A stretch of DNA of 64,000 nucleotides from NCBI GenBank assembly GCA_963650915.1, contig CAVJMJ010000008.1:20270-84269 (forward strand), read 5' to 3'. Numbering within the stretch: the stretch's first letter is position 1; each line of letters starts with the position of its first letter. Positions 1 to 8,793 of the stretch are shown here, piece after piece. The translations under genes were made by a program, and so were the position numbers. The notes beneath the pieces are model-generated. The model had not been told where the DNA came from and did no database searches. It was given only the letters and a program-made list of their open reading frames with translations. The stretch is from UBA4636 sp963650915 (lineage in GTDB: Bacteria > Bacillota > Clostridia > Christensenellales > Borkfalkiaceae).

Positions 1-5
1 CGATT

Positions 6-557
6 TTAGCCTTGTTCGGTTTTTTTAAGCCAACTTTTATAAACTAAGTCGGCAACTTCTTCCGGCGAAATATCTGTAGTATCGATAACGAAATCGTAGT
101 TTTCCATATTTTGAATATCTACCCCGTAATAATCGTAATACCTGCGCTTTTCACTTGCTCTTCTCGACGATAAACTGTTAAAAGTTTCCTCTACCGTGCC
201 GAAATGCTCGTCACTTCTTTGGGCGTCGAAAACCCTGTGTGCGGCAACGTCTTGATCGGTTTTTAAATAAAAACTTACAGCCGACGGCACGAAGTGGAAG
301 GCAAGACGGGAATCGAAAATATAATTGCCGTCCTTATCGTCGTAAGACTTCAACATATTGTCCACCAAAGCGTCGTACTGTTTATCCTTTTCGTTGTTGA
401 TATTGAACTGTTCTACGGTTAAATTAAGTTTGGAAGCAAGTTCTCGATAGATGACGCCCGTCGAAACGATTTCCGCATTCATTCTGTCTCTGAGAATATG
501 CGCGACCGTACTTTTTCCGCTTCCCAAATCGCCCGCAAGCGAAATTTTAAAATGCAT
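6..557 (-). CDS. Cytidylate kinase-like P-loop nucleoside monophosphate kinase
   Basis: This predicted 183-residue cytosolic kinase probably transfers a phosphate from ATP to CMP/dCMP or a related small substrate. The Walker A loop GDLGSGKST lies about ten residues from the start. It is followed by the STGVIYRELA stretch typical of the short cytidylate kinase-like family, an RLAFHF segment in the lid/substrate region, and a basic SSRRASEKRRYYDYYG helix. The protein is shorter than bacterial Cmk (about 220 residues) and resembles the archaeal-type/cytidylate-kinase-like group, so true CMP kinase activity is not certain. I start at the ATG at 557, since an upstream GTG at 566 would bury the GGTGAG ribosome binding site. 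A TTGACT-17-TATAAT promoter precedes it, so it is probably transcribed alone. Confidence 0.7.
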   Translation of the reverse strand: MHFKISLAGDLGSGKSTVAHILRDRMNAEIVSTGVIYRELASKLNLTVEQFNINNEKDKQYDALVDNMLKSYDDKDGNYIFDSRLAFHFVPSAVSFYLKTDQDVAAHRVFDAQRSDEHFGTVEETFNSLSSRRASEKRRYYDYYGVDIQNMENYDFVIDTTDISPEEVADLVYKSWLKKTEQG

Positions 558-592
558 TTTTCTCACCGATTTATATATAAATTCTTGTTAAT

Positions 593-621
593 ATTATATA
601 CTTTTAGTTTTTCACAGTCAA
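593..621 (-). promoter_or_regulatory. Sigma-A promoter of the kinase-like gene
   Basis: Read on the minus strand, TTGACT (616-621) and TATAAT (593-598) are separated by 17 bp. It lies about 35 bp upstream of the start codon at 557. Confidence 0.65.
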
Positions 622-695
622 CAAAAAATAATTGATTTTACGCTAAAAAATGAATTCTTTGTCTTTTTTGTCTTTTCTTAGCAAACACGAAAGAT

Positions 696-745
696 AAAAA
701 AACGGTAAAAACCGACTTATAGCCCGACTTTTACCGTTTTTTAAG
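696..745 (-). terminator. Intrinsic terminator of the parE-parC operon
   Basis: AAAACGGTAAAA pairs with TTTTACCGTTTT across a loop of about 20 nt, flanked by an A-run and a T-run, so it could work in both directions. It lies directly after the parC stop at 756. The loop holds one copy of a 21-nt motif that recurs before parC. Confidence 0.75.
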
Positions 746-755
746 TTTTAGTTTA

Positions 756-3197
756 TCAATAGAAAATTATCTTATCGGGTTGACAATTACCCACGTTTTT
801 AAGAAGTTTTCCTTTAGATTCCCTCGTATCCTTTTGTGCCGACGAGATATCTGCGTAGAATTCCTGTGACATTCTGTCGATAACGAATATACCCTTTAAG
901 CCGTTGTAAAGTTTTGCGTTTAAGACGATTTCGGCAAATTTCTTGTCGCCGAGATCCATAATCATTACGCCCTTCCTCGTTTTTACGAGTTTCTTTATCG
1001 TGTCGCAATCGACGACCTTAAACAAACCGTTTGACGCACCTAAAATGACTTTTTCTTTTTCACCTATCTGTGTTGCGTAAATGACTTCGTCTCCGTCGTA
1101 AAGGCCTATACCCTTTACACCGCCGGCGACCCTTAATTGTTCGGGAACGCCGTCCCAAAGCATGTTAAGCGTCATGCCTTTTTGGGTAACGTAAAGAAGG
1201 GTCGTGTCCGCTCTTTCCTGTTCAATGGTAATGATTTCGTCGTCCTCTTTTATCTTCATTGCCTGATAGTAGCCTTTAAGCACGGTGTACTCTTGCCAAG
1301 GCGTAACTTTCAGCATGCCCTCTTTTGTTACGAATACCAGTCTTCCTTCGGGAACTTCGACTCCCTTTACGGCAAACAGCCCTACGGCTTTTTCGTTTGC
1401 CTTTGCCTGACGGAACATGTCTTCGAGTTTAACGCCTTCAATCAGGCTTCCTTTGGATTCGGGCATTACTTCGACGTCGATTTTGAAACAGTTGCCGAGG
1501 TTCGTAAATGCGTAAACCTGCTCTTCGGTGGTTACTTTTACGTAGGTTTTGAAGATGTCTTTCTGCGTCGGTTTTTCAAGGTCGAGTATTCTCTTTAACT
1601 GAGCGGGTTTAATTTTTCTCAGTTTTCCGAGTTCGTTTACGGCAACGACGTAAGTTTCGACTACCGCTTTGTCTTCTCCCTTTTTGACTATGATTTTATC
1701 CGCCGTATCGACGATTATCGTTCTTCTTTCGTCGCCGTATTTTCTCTTGACTTCTTGAAGTTCCTTTATTACGACTTCAAACTGTTTTTTCTTGCTTGCG
1801 ATGATCGCTTCGTATTCTTTAATGAGTTCTTTTAAGTTTTTGAGTTCGGCTTTAAGATTGTTTACTTCAAGTTTCGTAAGTCTTGCAAGTCTTAAATCGA
1901 GAATTGCGTTTGCCTGCTTTTCGGTAAGAGAAAAGGCTTTTCTCAAATTTGCCCTCGCAGTCGGCGTATCCGACGAAGTTTTGATTATTCTGATTACTTC
2001 GTCGATATTGGTAACGGCTATAATCAAGCCTTCCAAAATATGCGCCCTTTCTTTTGCTTTATCGAGGTCGTATTTCGTACGCCTTAAAATTACTTCACGC
2101 TGGAATTCCGTGTAATGGCGGTATATATCCAAAAGCCCGAGTTGTTGAGGTTTTCCTTCGGCAATTACCACCATGTTTATGCCGAAAGACAGTTGTAGGT
2201 CGGAATACTTATATAAGGTTTCCAAAGTCTTTTCGACGTTTGCATCCTTTTTAAGTCTTATTACCGCGCGCATACCGTTACGGTCGGATTCGTCCGAAAC
2301 CGATTGAATGTTGTCGGCAAGCACCTGCTTTTTCTTTTTGTCGTCGCCGTCGGAGCACATTTCGTCTATTTTACGAAGCATGTCCGCTTTGTTTACCGTG
2401 TAAGGAATTTCGGTTATAACAATGCTTTTTGCGCCCTTGTCGTTTTCTTCGATATGAAGTCTTGCGCGCATCATTATTTTACCCTTACCCGTTTTGTACG
2501 CCTTCAAAAGTTCGTCGCCGGAAATCAAATATCCGCCGGTCGGAAAATCGGGACCGGGAACGATCTTCATCATTTCTTCGAGAGTAATTTTGGGGTTGTT
2601 TATGTAGGCGCACGCACCGTCGATAACTTCGCCCAAATTATGCGGAGGAATATTCGTGGCAAGCCCTACCGCAATACCCGTTGCGCCGTTTACCAAAAGA
2701 TTGGGGTAGTGACTCGGCAAAACGTCCGGTTCTTTTAAAGAATCGTCGAAGTTGAGATTCCATTTTACTGTGTCTTTTTCGATGTCTTTTACGAGTTCTA
2801 ACGCAAGCGGTTGCATTTTGACTTCGGTATAACGCATTGCAGCCGCAGGGTCGCCGTCGACGGAGCCGAAGTTACCTTGACCGTTGACGAGAGTCATTCT
2901 CATGTTGTACGGTTGGGCAAGCCTTACCATGGCGTCGTAAACGGACGTGTCGCCGTGAGGATGGTATTTACCTAAAACTTCACCGACGACCCTCGCGCTT
3001 TTTTTGTAACCTTTGTCGGGAAAAATTCCGTTTTCGTACATCGAATATATAATTCTTCTTTGAACGGGTTTAAGTCCGTCCTCAACCCTCGGTATTGCCC
3101 TGTCCATTATGACGTATTCGGCGTAAGGTATCATCGAGTTGTGTAAAACGTCCTCAAAAGCGTTGTTTATTATGTTTTTTTCGTTTAATATTTCCAT
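756..3197 (-). CDS. parC: Type IIA DNA topoisomerase subunit A (probably topoisomerase IV ParC)
   Basis: This 813-residue subunit carries the DNA cleavage and religation activity of a type IIA topoisomerase and works as a tetramer with the upstream ATPase subunit. The N-terminal winged-helix region contains KPVQRRIIYSMYENG and GKYHPHGDTSVYDAMVR. The catalytic tyrosine sits in AAAMRYTEVKM near residue 125, and a long coiled-coil arm and a C-terminal beta-pinwheel follow. The first pinwheel blade lacks a canonical GyrA box (QRRGGKG); only a degenerate LRVAGGVKGI appears later. That argues for decatenating topoisomerase IV rather than gyrase, but a gyrA label cannot be excluded. It lies 45 bp downstream of parE with an AAGGTG ribosome binding site, so the two are surely co-transcribed. 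Confidence 0.85.
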   Translation of the reverse strand: MEILNEKNIINNAFEDVLHNSMIPYAEYVIMDRAIPRVEDGLKPVQRRIIYSMYENGIFPDKGYKKSARVVGEVLGKYHPHGDTSVYDAMVRLAQPYNMRMTLVNGQGNFGSVDGDPAAAMRYTEVKMQPLALELVKDIEKDTVKWNLNFDDSLKEPDVLPSHYPNLLVNGATGIAVGLATNIPPHNLGEVIDGACAYINNPKITLEEMMKIVPGPDFPTGGYLISGDELLKAYKTGKGKIMMRARLHIEENDKGAKSIVITEIPYTVNKADMLRKIDEMCSDGDDKKKKQVLADNIQSVSDESDRNGMRAVIRLKKDANVEKTLETLYKYSDLQLSFGINMVVIAEGKPQQLGLLDIYRHYTEFQREVILRRTKYDLDKAKERAHILEGLIIAVTNIDEVIRIIKTSSDTPTARANLRKAFSLTEKQANAILDLRLARLTKLEVNNLKAELKNLKELIKEYEAIIASKKKQFEVVIKELQEVKRKYGDERRTIIVDTADKIIVKKGEDKAVVETYVVAVNELGKLRKIKPAQLKRILDLEKPTQKDIFKTYVKVTTEEQVYAFTNLGNCFKIDVEVMPESKGSLIEGVKLEDMFRQAKANEKAVGLFAVKGVEVPEGRLVFVTKEGMLKVTPWQEYTVLKGYYQAMKIKEDDEIITIEQERADTTLLYVTQKGMTLNMLWDGVPEQLRVAGGVKGIGLYDGDEVIYATQIGEKEKVILGASNGLFKVVDCDTIKKLVKTRKGVMIMDLGDKKFAEIVLNAKLYNGLKGIFVIDRMSQEFYADISSAQKDTRESKGKLLKNVGNCQPDKIIFY

Positions 3198-3224
3198 TTT
3201 TTCACCTTAAAAACCTTGAATAAT

Positions 3225-3245
3225 CGACCTATAGCCCGACTTTTA
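3225..3245. repeat. 21-nt motif copy upstream of parC
   Basis: The segment begins CGACCTATA and ends CGACTTTTA. A copy with one mismatch lies at 713-733 in the parC terminator loop, so the pair brackets parC. A third related copy lies at 5389-5409, at the end of the ArsR-type gene. Confidence 0.55.
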
Positions 3246-5219
3246 CACTTCTTTGCGTAACTCGAAGTTGTCTTCTTTGTTAAAATCGGCATAGTTTTGA
3301 ATATAGGCTTTTCTACCTTCGGATTCGCTCCCCATAAGTATCGGGATAAGCCTTTCGGCTTCGGCGATATCGTCTAAAGTTACCCTCATAAGCATACGCG
3401 TTTTGGGGTTCATGGTAGTTTCCCACAGTTGTTGAGGATTCATTTCGCCGAGCCCTTTATAACGTTGCAAGGAGTAACCGCGCCCGACCGCTTCGATTTT
3501 CTTTTTAAGTTCTTTATCGTCGTAAGCGTATTCGACGACGTCCTTTTTCCACACTTTATATAAAGGAGGCATGCCGATGTAGACGTGACCTTCCTGTATA
3601 AGCGGCTTCATATATCGATAGAAGAAGGTCAAAAGTATGGCTCTTATATGTGCGCCGTCTTGGTCGGCATCCGATAAAATTATGACTTTGTCGTAATTTA
3701 AATCCTTCATCTTGAAGTCGTCGCCTATCCCCGTGCCGAGTGCCCCGATTATAGTTTTGATTTCTTCGTTTTCAAGAATTTTTTCAAGACGCTTTTTTTC
3801 TGCGTTCAATGGTTTTCCTCGTAACGGAAGTATCGCCTGATATTGTCTGTCCCTGCCTTGCTTTGCGCTACCGCCTGCCGAATCGCCTTCCACTATAAAG
3901 ACTTCGTTTAAAGCGGCTTTACGAGAGGTGCAGTCTGCAAGTTTTCCGACGAGTTTTGTTCTGTCTGCCGAGGTTTTTGCCCTTGCAATGTCTTTTGCGT
4001 GCTTTATAGCCTTTCTGACTTTGGCTTCTTCTACCGCTTTTGCGATTATTTTGTCGTAATCGGGGAAACGTTTTTTATTTTTCATTTCCTTGCTAAGTTC
4101 GGTATACGTCACGGTGTCCATTGCGTTTTTGACTTCGGGGTTACCGAGTTTAGTTTTGGTCTGACCTTCGAATTGGGCGTTTTTCATTTTGACGGAAATT
4201 ATCGCCGTCATGCCCTTTCTGAAATCTTCGCCAAGGAAATTTTCGTCTTTATCTTTTAACTGACCGTGCGCCCTTGCGTATTCGTTAAAGGCTTTGGTAA
4301 CGCCCGACTTAAAACCTTCTTCGTGCTTTCCGCCTTCAGCCGTCGGTATGTTGTTTACGAAAGATAAAATGGTTTCGTTATAGCCGTCGGTATGTTGAAT
4401 AGCAAATTCAACCTTCATTTGGTCGTGCTTGTCTCCGCAATCGATTTCGGCACAAGCGTAAATGGGCGTATCGATTAATACGTTGTTACCCTCGTTTAGA
4501 TATTTGACGTAATCGAATATACCGCCTTCGTAGCAGAAGTTTTGCTCTTCCGGCGTTTTGGAACGATTATCGATAAATTTCAATTTGATGCCTTTGTTCA
4601 AAAAGGCTAATTCTCTTAATCTTCTCGAAATAACTTCGGCGTTGAATTCCACAGATTCAAAAATCGTCGCGTCGGGTTTGAAACGTATAAAAGTGCCGTG
4701 TTTTTTAGTGGCGACTTTGGTGTTTTCGAGCGGTCCCGTCGGAACGCCTGCGTGGACTTTTCCTGTTTTTTTATCCACCCAACTTTTGAAGTCCATTTTG
4801 TAAATCGTCTTCTTAAAAACTTCGACTTTCAACCACTCGGAAAGTGCGTTCGTAACCGATGCGCCGACGCCGTGTAAACCTCCCGAATAATTGTAACTGT
4901 CGTTATCGAATTTACCGCCGGCGTGAAGATGGGTAAAGACAACCTCAACACCCGAAACTTTTGCTTTAGGGTGAACGTCGGTAGGTATACCTCTTCCGTT
5001 GTCTTCGACGGATGCGCTTCCGTCGGGGTATAAAACTACCAAAATCGTATCGCCGTAACCGTTGGATACTTCGTCAATCGCATTGTCGACGATTTCCCAT
5101 AATATGTGATGTAACCCCTTTACGTTCGTTCCGCCGATGTACATACCCGGTCTTAGCCTTACGGCTTCGAGCCCTTCGAGAATTTTAATTTTCTCGGCTG
5201 AATACGCATTTTCTTGCAT
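3243..5219 (-). CDS. parE: Type IIA DNA topoisomerase subunit B (ParE/GyrB family)
   Basis: This 658-residue ATPase subunit partners the adjacent subunit A. The GHKL ATPase domain shows EIVDNAIDE, VEDNGRGIPTD and GGLHGVGASVTNALS in order. The transducer domain follows, and then the TOPRIM domain with EGDSAGGSAKQGRDR and the metal-binding SDADQDGAHIR. The C-terminal end has RYKGLGEMNPQQLWETTM. Length is normal for Gram-positive ParE or GyrB, which are hard to separate by eye; I prefer ParE because the partner lacks a GyrA box. I chose the ATG at 5219, 7 nt after GGAGG, over an in-frame TTG at 5225. A 27-bp tandem duplication lies upstream. Confidence 0.85.
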   Translation of the reverse strand: MQENAYSAEKIKILEGLEAVRLRPGMYIGGTNVKGLHHILWEIVDNAIDEVSNGYGDTILVVLYPDGSASVEDNGRGIPTDVHPKAKVSGVEVVFTHLHAGGKFDNDSYNYSGGLHGVGASVTNALSEWLKVEVFKKTIYKMDFKSWVDKKTGKVHAGVPTGPLENTKVATKKHGTFIRFKPDATIFESVEFNAEVISRRLRELAFLNKGIKLKFIDNRSKTPEEQNFCYEGGIFDYVKYLNEGNNVLIDTPIYACAEIDCGDKHDQMKVEFAIQHTDGYNETILSFVNNIPTAEGGKHEEGFKSGVTKAFNEYARAHGQLKDKDENFLGEDFRKGMTAIISVKMKNAQFEGQTKTKLGNPEVKNAMDTVTYTELSKEMKNKKRFPDYDKIIAKAVEEAKVRKAIKHAKDIARAKTSADRTKLVGKLADCTSRKAALNEVFIVEGDSAGGSAKQGRDRQYQAILPLRGKPLNAEKKRLEKILENEEIKTIIGALGTGIGDDFKMKDLNYDKVIILSDADQDGAHIRAILLTFFYRYMKPLIQEGHVYIGMPPLYKVWKKDVVEYAYDDKELKKKIEAVGRGYSLQRYKGLGEMNPQQLWETTMNPKTRMLMRVTLDDIAEAERLIPILMGSESEGRKAYIQNYADFNKEDNFELRKEV

Positions 5220-5281
5220 ATGCAAACCTCCTACTTAGAACAGTATTTTTTATAGTGATATTTTTTTATTTATTTATTAAA

Positions 5282-5335
5282 ATTACGCTCGCTAAATTAA
5301 CAATAACAATTACGCTCACTAAATTAACAATAACA
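5282..5335. repeat. Tandem 27-bp direct repeat (2 copies) upstream of parE
   Basis: Two abutting 27-bp units, 5282-5308 and 5309-5335, differ by one base (CGCTCGCT versus CGCTCACT). Each ends in TTAACAATAACA. They lie 60-115 bp upstream of the parE start, where operator or promoter sequence would be expected. Confidence 0.85.
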
Positions 5336-5392
5336 GTATATTTTTAAAACTTTTGAGTACTTTCATTTAATAAAAATATGCGGTTAATCGAC

Positions 5393-5917
5393 CTATACGG
5401 GCACTTTTATAATTTTCCCGTTTTGCCTTTTGATGTAACCGAAATCGAGCATTTCTTTTTTTGCGGTAATAAAATCTTCACACTTTTCAGAAATAATAAT
5501 CGAGGCTTCGCCCTCCGTATAGGCTTTATTGAGCGAGAATTCGTCTGCAATGATTTTATAAACCGCCTTGCGTTTGTTTATCTGAACGGGAAGTTCTTCC
5601 ACCCTGCCGTTTTTAAAGCACTCCTTTTTGACTGCGTTTTTAAAAACGTCCTTCTTCGGTTTTACCGATTTTAAAAGCCTTTTAAGATCATCCGAAAGCA
5701 CTTTCGACGAGATGGAATATACTTGATAATACTGCTCCTTTTTAGCCACGACTAAATCGGCACTCAGTAATTTTTTCAAATGAAAACTGACCGTCGATAC
5801 GGAAATATTCAGTTCAAGACTTAATTCCTCAACGAATTTAGGCCTTTCGGTAAGCGACGCCAAAATTTTTAAGCGTGACTTATCAGCCAAAGCGTTAAGC
5901 AAAACTTCATCTGTCAT
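5393..5917 (-). CDS. ArsR-type winged-helix regulator with DUF2087 domain
   Basis: This is a predicted 174-residue DNA-binding transcriptional regulator. Residues about 1-70 form an ArsR-like winged helix: LADKSRLKILASL opens it and LNISVSTVSFHLKKLLSADLV is the recognition helix-turn-helix. Residues about 105-172 match the DUF2087 pattern, with KRKAVYKIIADEF, an acidic Y-x-E-x-E segment and a final basic FGYIKRQNGK. No metal-binding CxC pair is present in the helix region, so metal sensing is unlikely. DUF2087 fusions are common in Bacillota, but the ligand is unknown. A textbook promoter lies upstream and the gene appears monocistronic, so the target may be itself or a distant locus. Confidence 0.75.
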   Translation of the reverse strand: MTDEVLLNALADKSRLKILASLTERPKFVEELSLELNISVSTVSFHLKKLLSADLVVAKKEQYYQVYSISSKVLSDDLKRLLKSVKPKKDVFKNAVKKECFKNGRVEELPVQINKRKAVYKIIADEFSLNKAYTEGEASIIISEKCEDFITAKKEMLDFGYIKRQNGKIIKVPV

Positions 5918-5986
5918 TAGCCACCCGCAACGCTTTTAAAATAAATTTTATTTCTATCCGCACAAAATCGGATATTTACATTTACT

Positions 5987-6014
5987 ATTATACTCATCAA
6001 AATAAATTTGTCAA
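5987..6014 (-). promoter_or_regulatory. Consensus sigma-A promoter of the ArsR/DUF2087 gene
   Basis: On the minus strand TTGACA (6009-6014) and TATAAT (5987-5992) are both perfect, with a 16-bp spacer. The start codon at 5917 lies about 70 nt downstream. Confidence 0.75.
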
Positions 6015-6025
6015 GTATTTTTGCA

Positions 6026-6067
6026 TAAAAAAATCGTTTTTCTTCATATAAAATAAAGAAAAACGAT
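6026..6067 (-). terminator. Intrinsic terminator of the HAD phosphatase gene
   Basis: A 12-bp perfect stem (6033-6044 with 6056-6067) encloses an 11-nt loop. On the minus strand it is followed by a run of seven T. It lies 30 bp after the HAD stop codon. Confidence 0.8.
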
Positions 6068-6097
6068 AAAATTCATTTTATAAATTCGGTTAATAAA

Positions 6098-6751
6098 TCA
6101 GGAATTTACGATTACGTTAAACAATTCGTCCGCACTATCAACGACGGTTTTCGCTCCGAAATTTTCAAGGAATTTCCTTCCCTTAAAACCCCAAGAAACG
6201 CCTATAAACTTAAGACCGCTGTTTTTTGCCGTCATAAAGTCTACGTCGGAATCTCCTATGTATACGGCTTCTTCCTTTTTCGCACCGAAATATGAAAGAG
6301 CCTTATTTACCATGTCTGGTGCGGGCTTTTTTTCGACGCCGTCGAGTCTTCCGACCGAATAATCGAATCCGTTAGGGAAATAAATTTGAGCAAGTTCTTT
6401 TACGGCGTAATCGTCTTTATTTGAAACGACGCATGTATAAACGCCGATTTTTTTAAGTTTTGAAAGCAATTCGTTTATTCCGTCGTAACTTTTTGTTTTG
6501 TCCATGCAATGTTGCTTGTAATAGAATGTAAAAAGGTCGTAAACCTCTTTTTTCTCTTCATCGCTCGTTCCGTCGGGCACCCCTCTTTCTATAAGTTTAG
6601 GGTTGCCGTTGCCAACGAAAGACCTTACTTCGTCCAAAGTTCTTTCGGGAAATGAAAATTTATCAAGGGCGTAATTCAATGCGTCTTTTAAATCCTCCAA
6701 AGTGTTAAGCACCGTTCCGTCCATATCGAAAACAATATATTTGTACTTCAT
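6098..6751 (-). CDS. HAD-family phosphatase, phosphoglycolate phosphatase-like
   Basis: This 217-residue cytosolic haloacid-dehalogenase-type phosphatase has all four family motifs: DMDGTVLNT near residue 9 (nucleophile Asp9 and Asp11), VVSNK near 108, the conserved lysine in the GVEKKPAPDMV region, and GDSDVDFMTAKNSG near 165 with the magnesium-binding acids. The helical C1 cap between motifs I and II is of the Gph/PGMB type. Phosphoglycolate phosphatase is the usual label, but the substrate cannot be fixed from sequence and pyrophosphatase or sugar-phosphatase activity is equally possible. An AAGGTG site precedes the ATG. It is a single-gene unit with its own terminator. Confidence 0.8.
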   Translation of the reverse strand: MKYKYIVFDMDGTVLNTLEDLKDALNYALDKFSFPERTLDEVRSFVGNGNPKLIERGVPDGTSDEEKKEVYDLFTFYYKQHCMDKTKSYDGINELLSKLKKIGVYTCVVSNKDDYAVKELAQIYFPNGFDYSVGRLDGVEKKPAPDMVNKALSYFGAKKEEAVYIGDSDVDFMTAKNSGLKFIGVSWGFKGRKFLENFGAKTVVDSADELFNVIVNS

Positions 6752-6895
6752 AATTCACCTTCGGGCTTAAATTTACTCATTGCGGTTTTTGCACATTTTG
6801 TTCGTCACCCGTTTTCATTGTATTATACCACACTTTTTTAATTAATCAAAGAACTTAAAACCCGTTTTTATTCATGCGGAGAAACTTTTTTCCGA

Positions 6896-7189
6896 CTACT
6901 TAGGAATAAAGACAATTTGAAAGGGATATAGACAAGTCGTTTGGTTATATTCTTTAATTTTTTCCGCCGCCTCGCCTTCGGGAAAGTTATCCGGCGTAAG
7001 CATCGCAGTTTCGGCTTTTTTGTTAATAATAAGCACCTCGCCTTTTAAAGGCTCTTTTTTCAATAGATTGTCTTCGACGATAGCAAAGCAAGGTACGCCG
7101 ACCCGTCGAGAAATTTCGGAAACACTCTCCCCGCTCGTTACGTAAATAAAAGACCGCAAATAATTCCAAGCAAATAATATGTTCGTCAT
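6896..7189 (-). CDS. Small LysM-like domain protein
   Basis: This is a short 97-residue protein with one LysM-like domain near residues 15-60: IYVTSGESVSEISRRVGVP, then a hydrophobic strand VLIIN. A low-complexity tail ends in FQIVFIPK. LysM folds bind N-acetylglucosamine polymers such as peptidoglycan, but here there is no clear signal peptide. It may therefore be cytosolic, or the start may be wrong. I use the internal ATG at 7189 because the longer reading frame (to 7279) would run into the divergent flippase gene. No strong ribosome binding site is visible. Clostridial genomes carry similar orphan LysM proteins near spore or envelope genes. Confidence 0.5.
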   Translation of the reverse strand: MTNILFAWNYLRSFIYVTSGESVSEISRRVGVPCFAIVEDNLLKKEPLKGEVLIINKKAETAMLTPDNFPEGEAAEKIKEYNQTTCLYPFQIVFIPK

Positions 7190-7241
7190 ACTTTGAATAT
7201 ATTTAACAAGAAAGCGTTTTATGTATCGTTGAGGTATCCTT

Positions 7242-8723
7242 ATTAAAAAAGTCGTAAAAACGGTTGCGCTCGTGACCATGTTTTCATGTTTTGAAAGATT
7301 GTGCGGTTTTTTGTACCGAATATTTTTGTCGAGAAATTTAGGTGCCGAATTTATCGGCGTTTATCAGGTAACCCTGTCCGTCGTCGGCGTTCTCGTAACG
7401 ATTTCGGCAAGCGGTATTCCAATAACCGTTTCGAGACTTATGATAAAAGAACGGGCAAAAGGCTCGAAAAGCGGGGAAAAGGACGTTGTTTCGGCGGGCA
7501 TATTGTCTTGCCTTATTTTAAGCCTGCCGTCTACGCTTGCTTTATATATCTTTAAAGAGGCTTTTTCCTTCCTTTTTGCAGACCAAAGAAGTTACGACCT
7601 TCTTTTGGTAATGCTCCCGGGCGTCGTGATAACTTCGGTTTACGCCGTCATAAGAGGCTACTTTTGGGGCAACAGATACTTTTTCACCTATTCGCTTATA
7701 GAACTTTTAGAAGAAATAGTAATGTGCGTTTCGGGCGTTATTATCGTAAAGCATACCTTTGGTGCCATGAACAAAGCCATTGGCGCAGCGCAAAGCGTAC
7801 TTATATCGTACGTTTTTTCATTCGTGCTTTCAACCGGCTTTTTCCTCGTAAAGGCGGGAAAACCTACCAATCCGCTACGCAAACTCAAGCCCGTTTTGGA
7901 AAGCGCGTCGCCGATTACTTTAATGCGAACGCTTACATCCTTTTTAGGTTCGATTGTCGCAATAATTTTACCTCAAAAATTACTCGAATTCGGTTTTACT
8001 AAAGTAAGAGCAATGGAAGCCTTCGGCGCTCTATCGGGAATGACTTTGCCTTTACTGTTTATTCCTTCGACGATTATAGGCTCTATCGCTTTGGTTATCG
8101 TTCCGAAACTATCCGAAAGTTATTACGGCAGGGACACCGACACTTTAAAATACGCAATAAGGCGTTCTCTCGATTATTCAGTTATGTTTGCCGTTATAAT
8201 CGTTCCCGTTTTTATAGTTTGCGGAAAAGAAATAGGAAGCATCGTTTACGATAACGTTGAAGCCGGCGGATATTTGTCGGTTTCGAGTTTCATAATGGTG
8301 CCGATGAGCATAACCATGATAACGAACAGTCTTTTGAATTCTTTAAATTACGAAAAGAAAACCCTTTTTAATTTTATCGTAGGTGCCGTCGTAATGATTG
8401 CTTGCGTACTTTTTTTAACCAAATTCCTCGGCGTTTACTCGTTGATTATAGGCTACTTTTTAAATTACGCACTTACAGGGATTCTTAACTTCGGTCTTTT
8501 AAACAAGGTTACGGGTGAAATAAAACATTACCTAAAACAAATAACGCTATTTTTTATCGGGCTTGCGCTTACGACCCTTTTCGGGCATTTTCTTTACGGA
8601 ATCATTAAAAATTACGTTGGCGATTTTTGGAATTTGGTAATTGTCGGCGCAACGACTTGTTTGTTTCAAGCGGCGTATCTACAAATTACTTCGACTTTCG
8701 ACTTTAAAACGATTTTTAAATAA
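7242..8723 (+). CDS. SpoVB-like MATE/MVF-family lipid flippase (oligosaccharide exporter)
   Basis: This is a predicted polytopic membrane protein of 493 residues with about 14 transmembrane segments, of the SpoVB/polysaccharide-transport branch of the MOP superfamily. It probably flips an undecaprenyl-linked saccharide or peptidoglycan precursor. The N-terminus reads KKVVKTVALVTMFSCFERLC then GFLYRIFLSRNLGAEFIG, the typical SpoVB start. The first in-frame GTG (7272) would cut off the first helix. The frame opens after a TGA at 7230, and the only codon correctly spaced from GAGGT (7231-7235) is ATT at 7242, so a rare ATT start is the best reading. No other sporulation gene is adjacent, so a role in sporulation is not established. 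Confidence 0.75.
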   Translation: MKKVVKTVALVTMFSCFERLCGFLYRIFLSRNLGAEFIGVYQVTLSVVGVLVTISASGIPITVSRLMIKERAKGSKSGEKDVVSAGILSCLILSLPSTLALYIFKEAFSFLFADQRSYDLLLVMLPGVVITSVYAVIRGYFWGNRYFFTYSLIELLEEIVMCVSGVIIVKHTFGAMNKAIGAAQSVLISYVFSFVLSTGFFLVKAGKPTNPLRKLKPVLESASPITLMRTLTSFLGSIVAIILPQKLLEFGFTKVRAMEAFGALSGMTLPLLFIPSTIIGSIALVIVPKLSESYYGRDTDTLKYAIRRSLDYSVMFAVIIVPVFIVCGKEIGSIVYDNVEAGGYLSVSSFIMVPMSITMITNSLLNSLNYEKKTLFNFIVGAVVMIACVLFLTKFLGVYSLIIGYFLNYALTGILNFGLLNKVTGEIKHYLKQITLFFIGLALTTLFGHFLYGIIKNYVGDFWNLVIVGATTCLFQAAYLQITSTFDFKTIFK

Positions 8724-8793
8724 CGTTAGCGGAACGGCTTATATCGTCGTTTAACTTTTGATAGTTCGTTTTAGGTGGCAATGGGTTGTTTAT

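Noticed and set aside
5282..5335. Rex operator upstream of parE
   Set aside because: TTAACAA half-sites occur twice, but no TTGTTAA arm at the right spacing is present.
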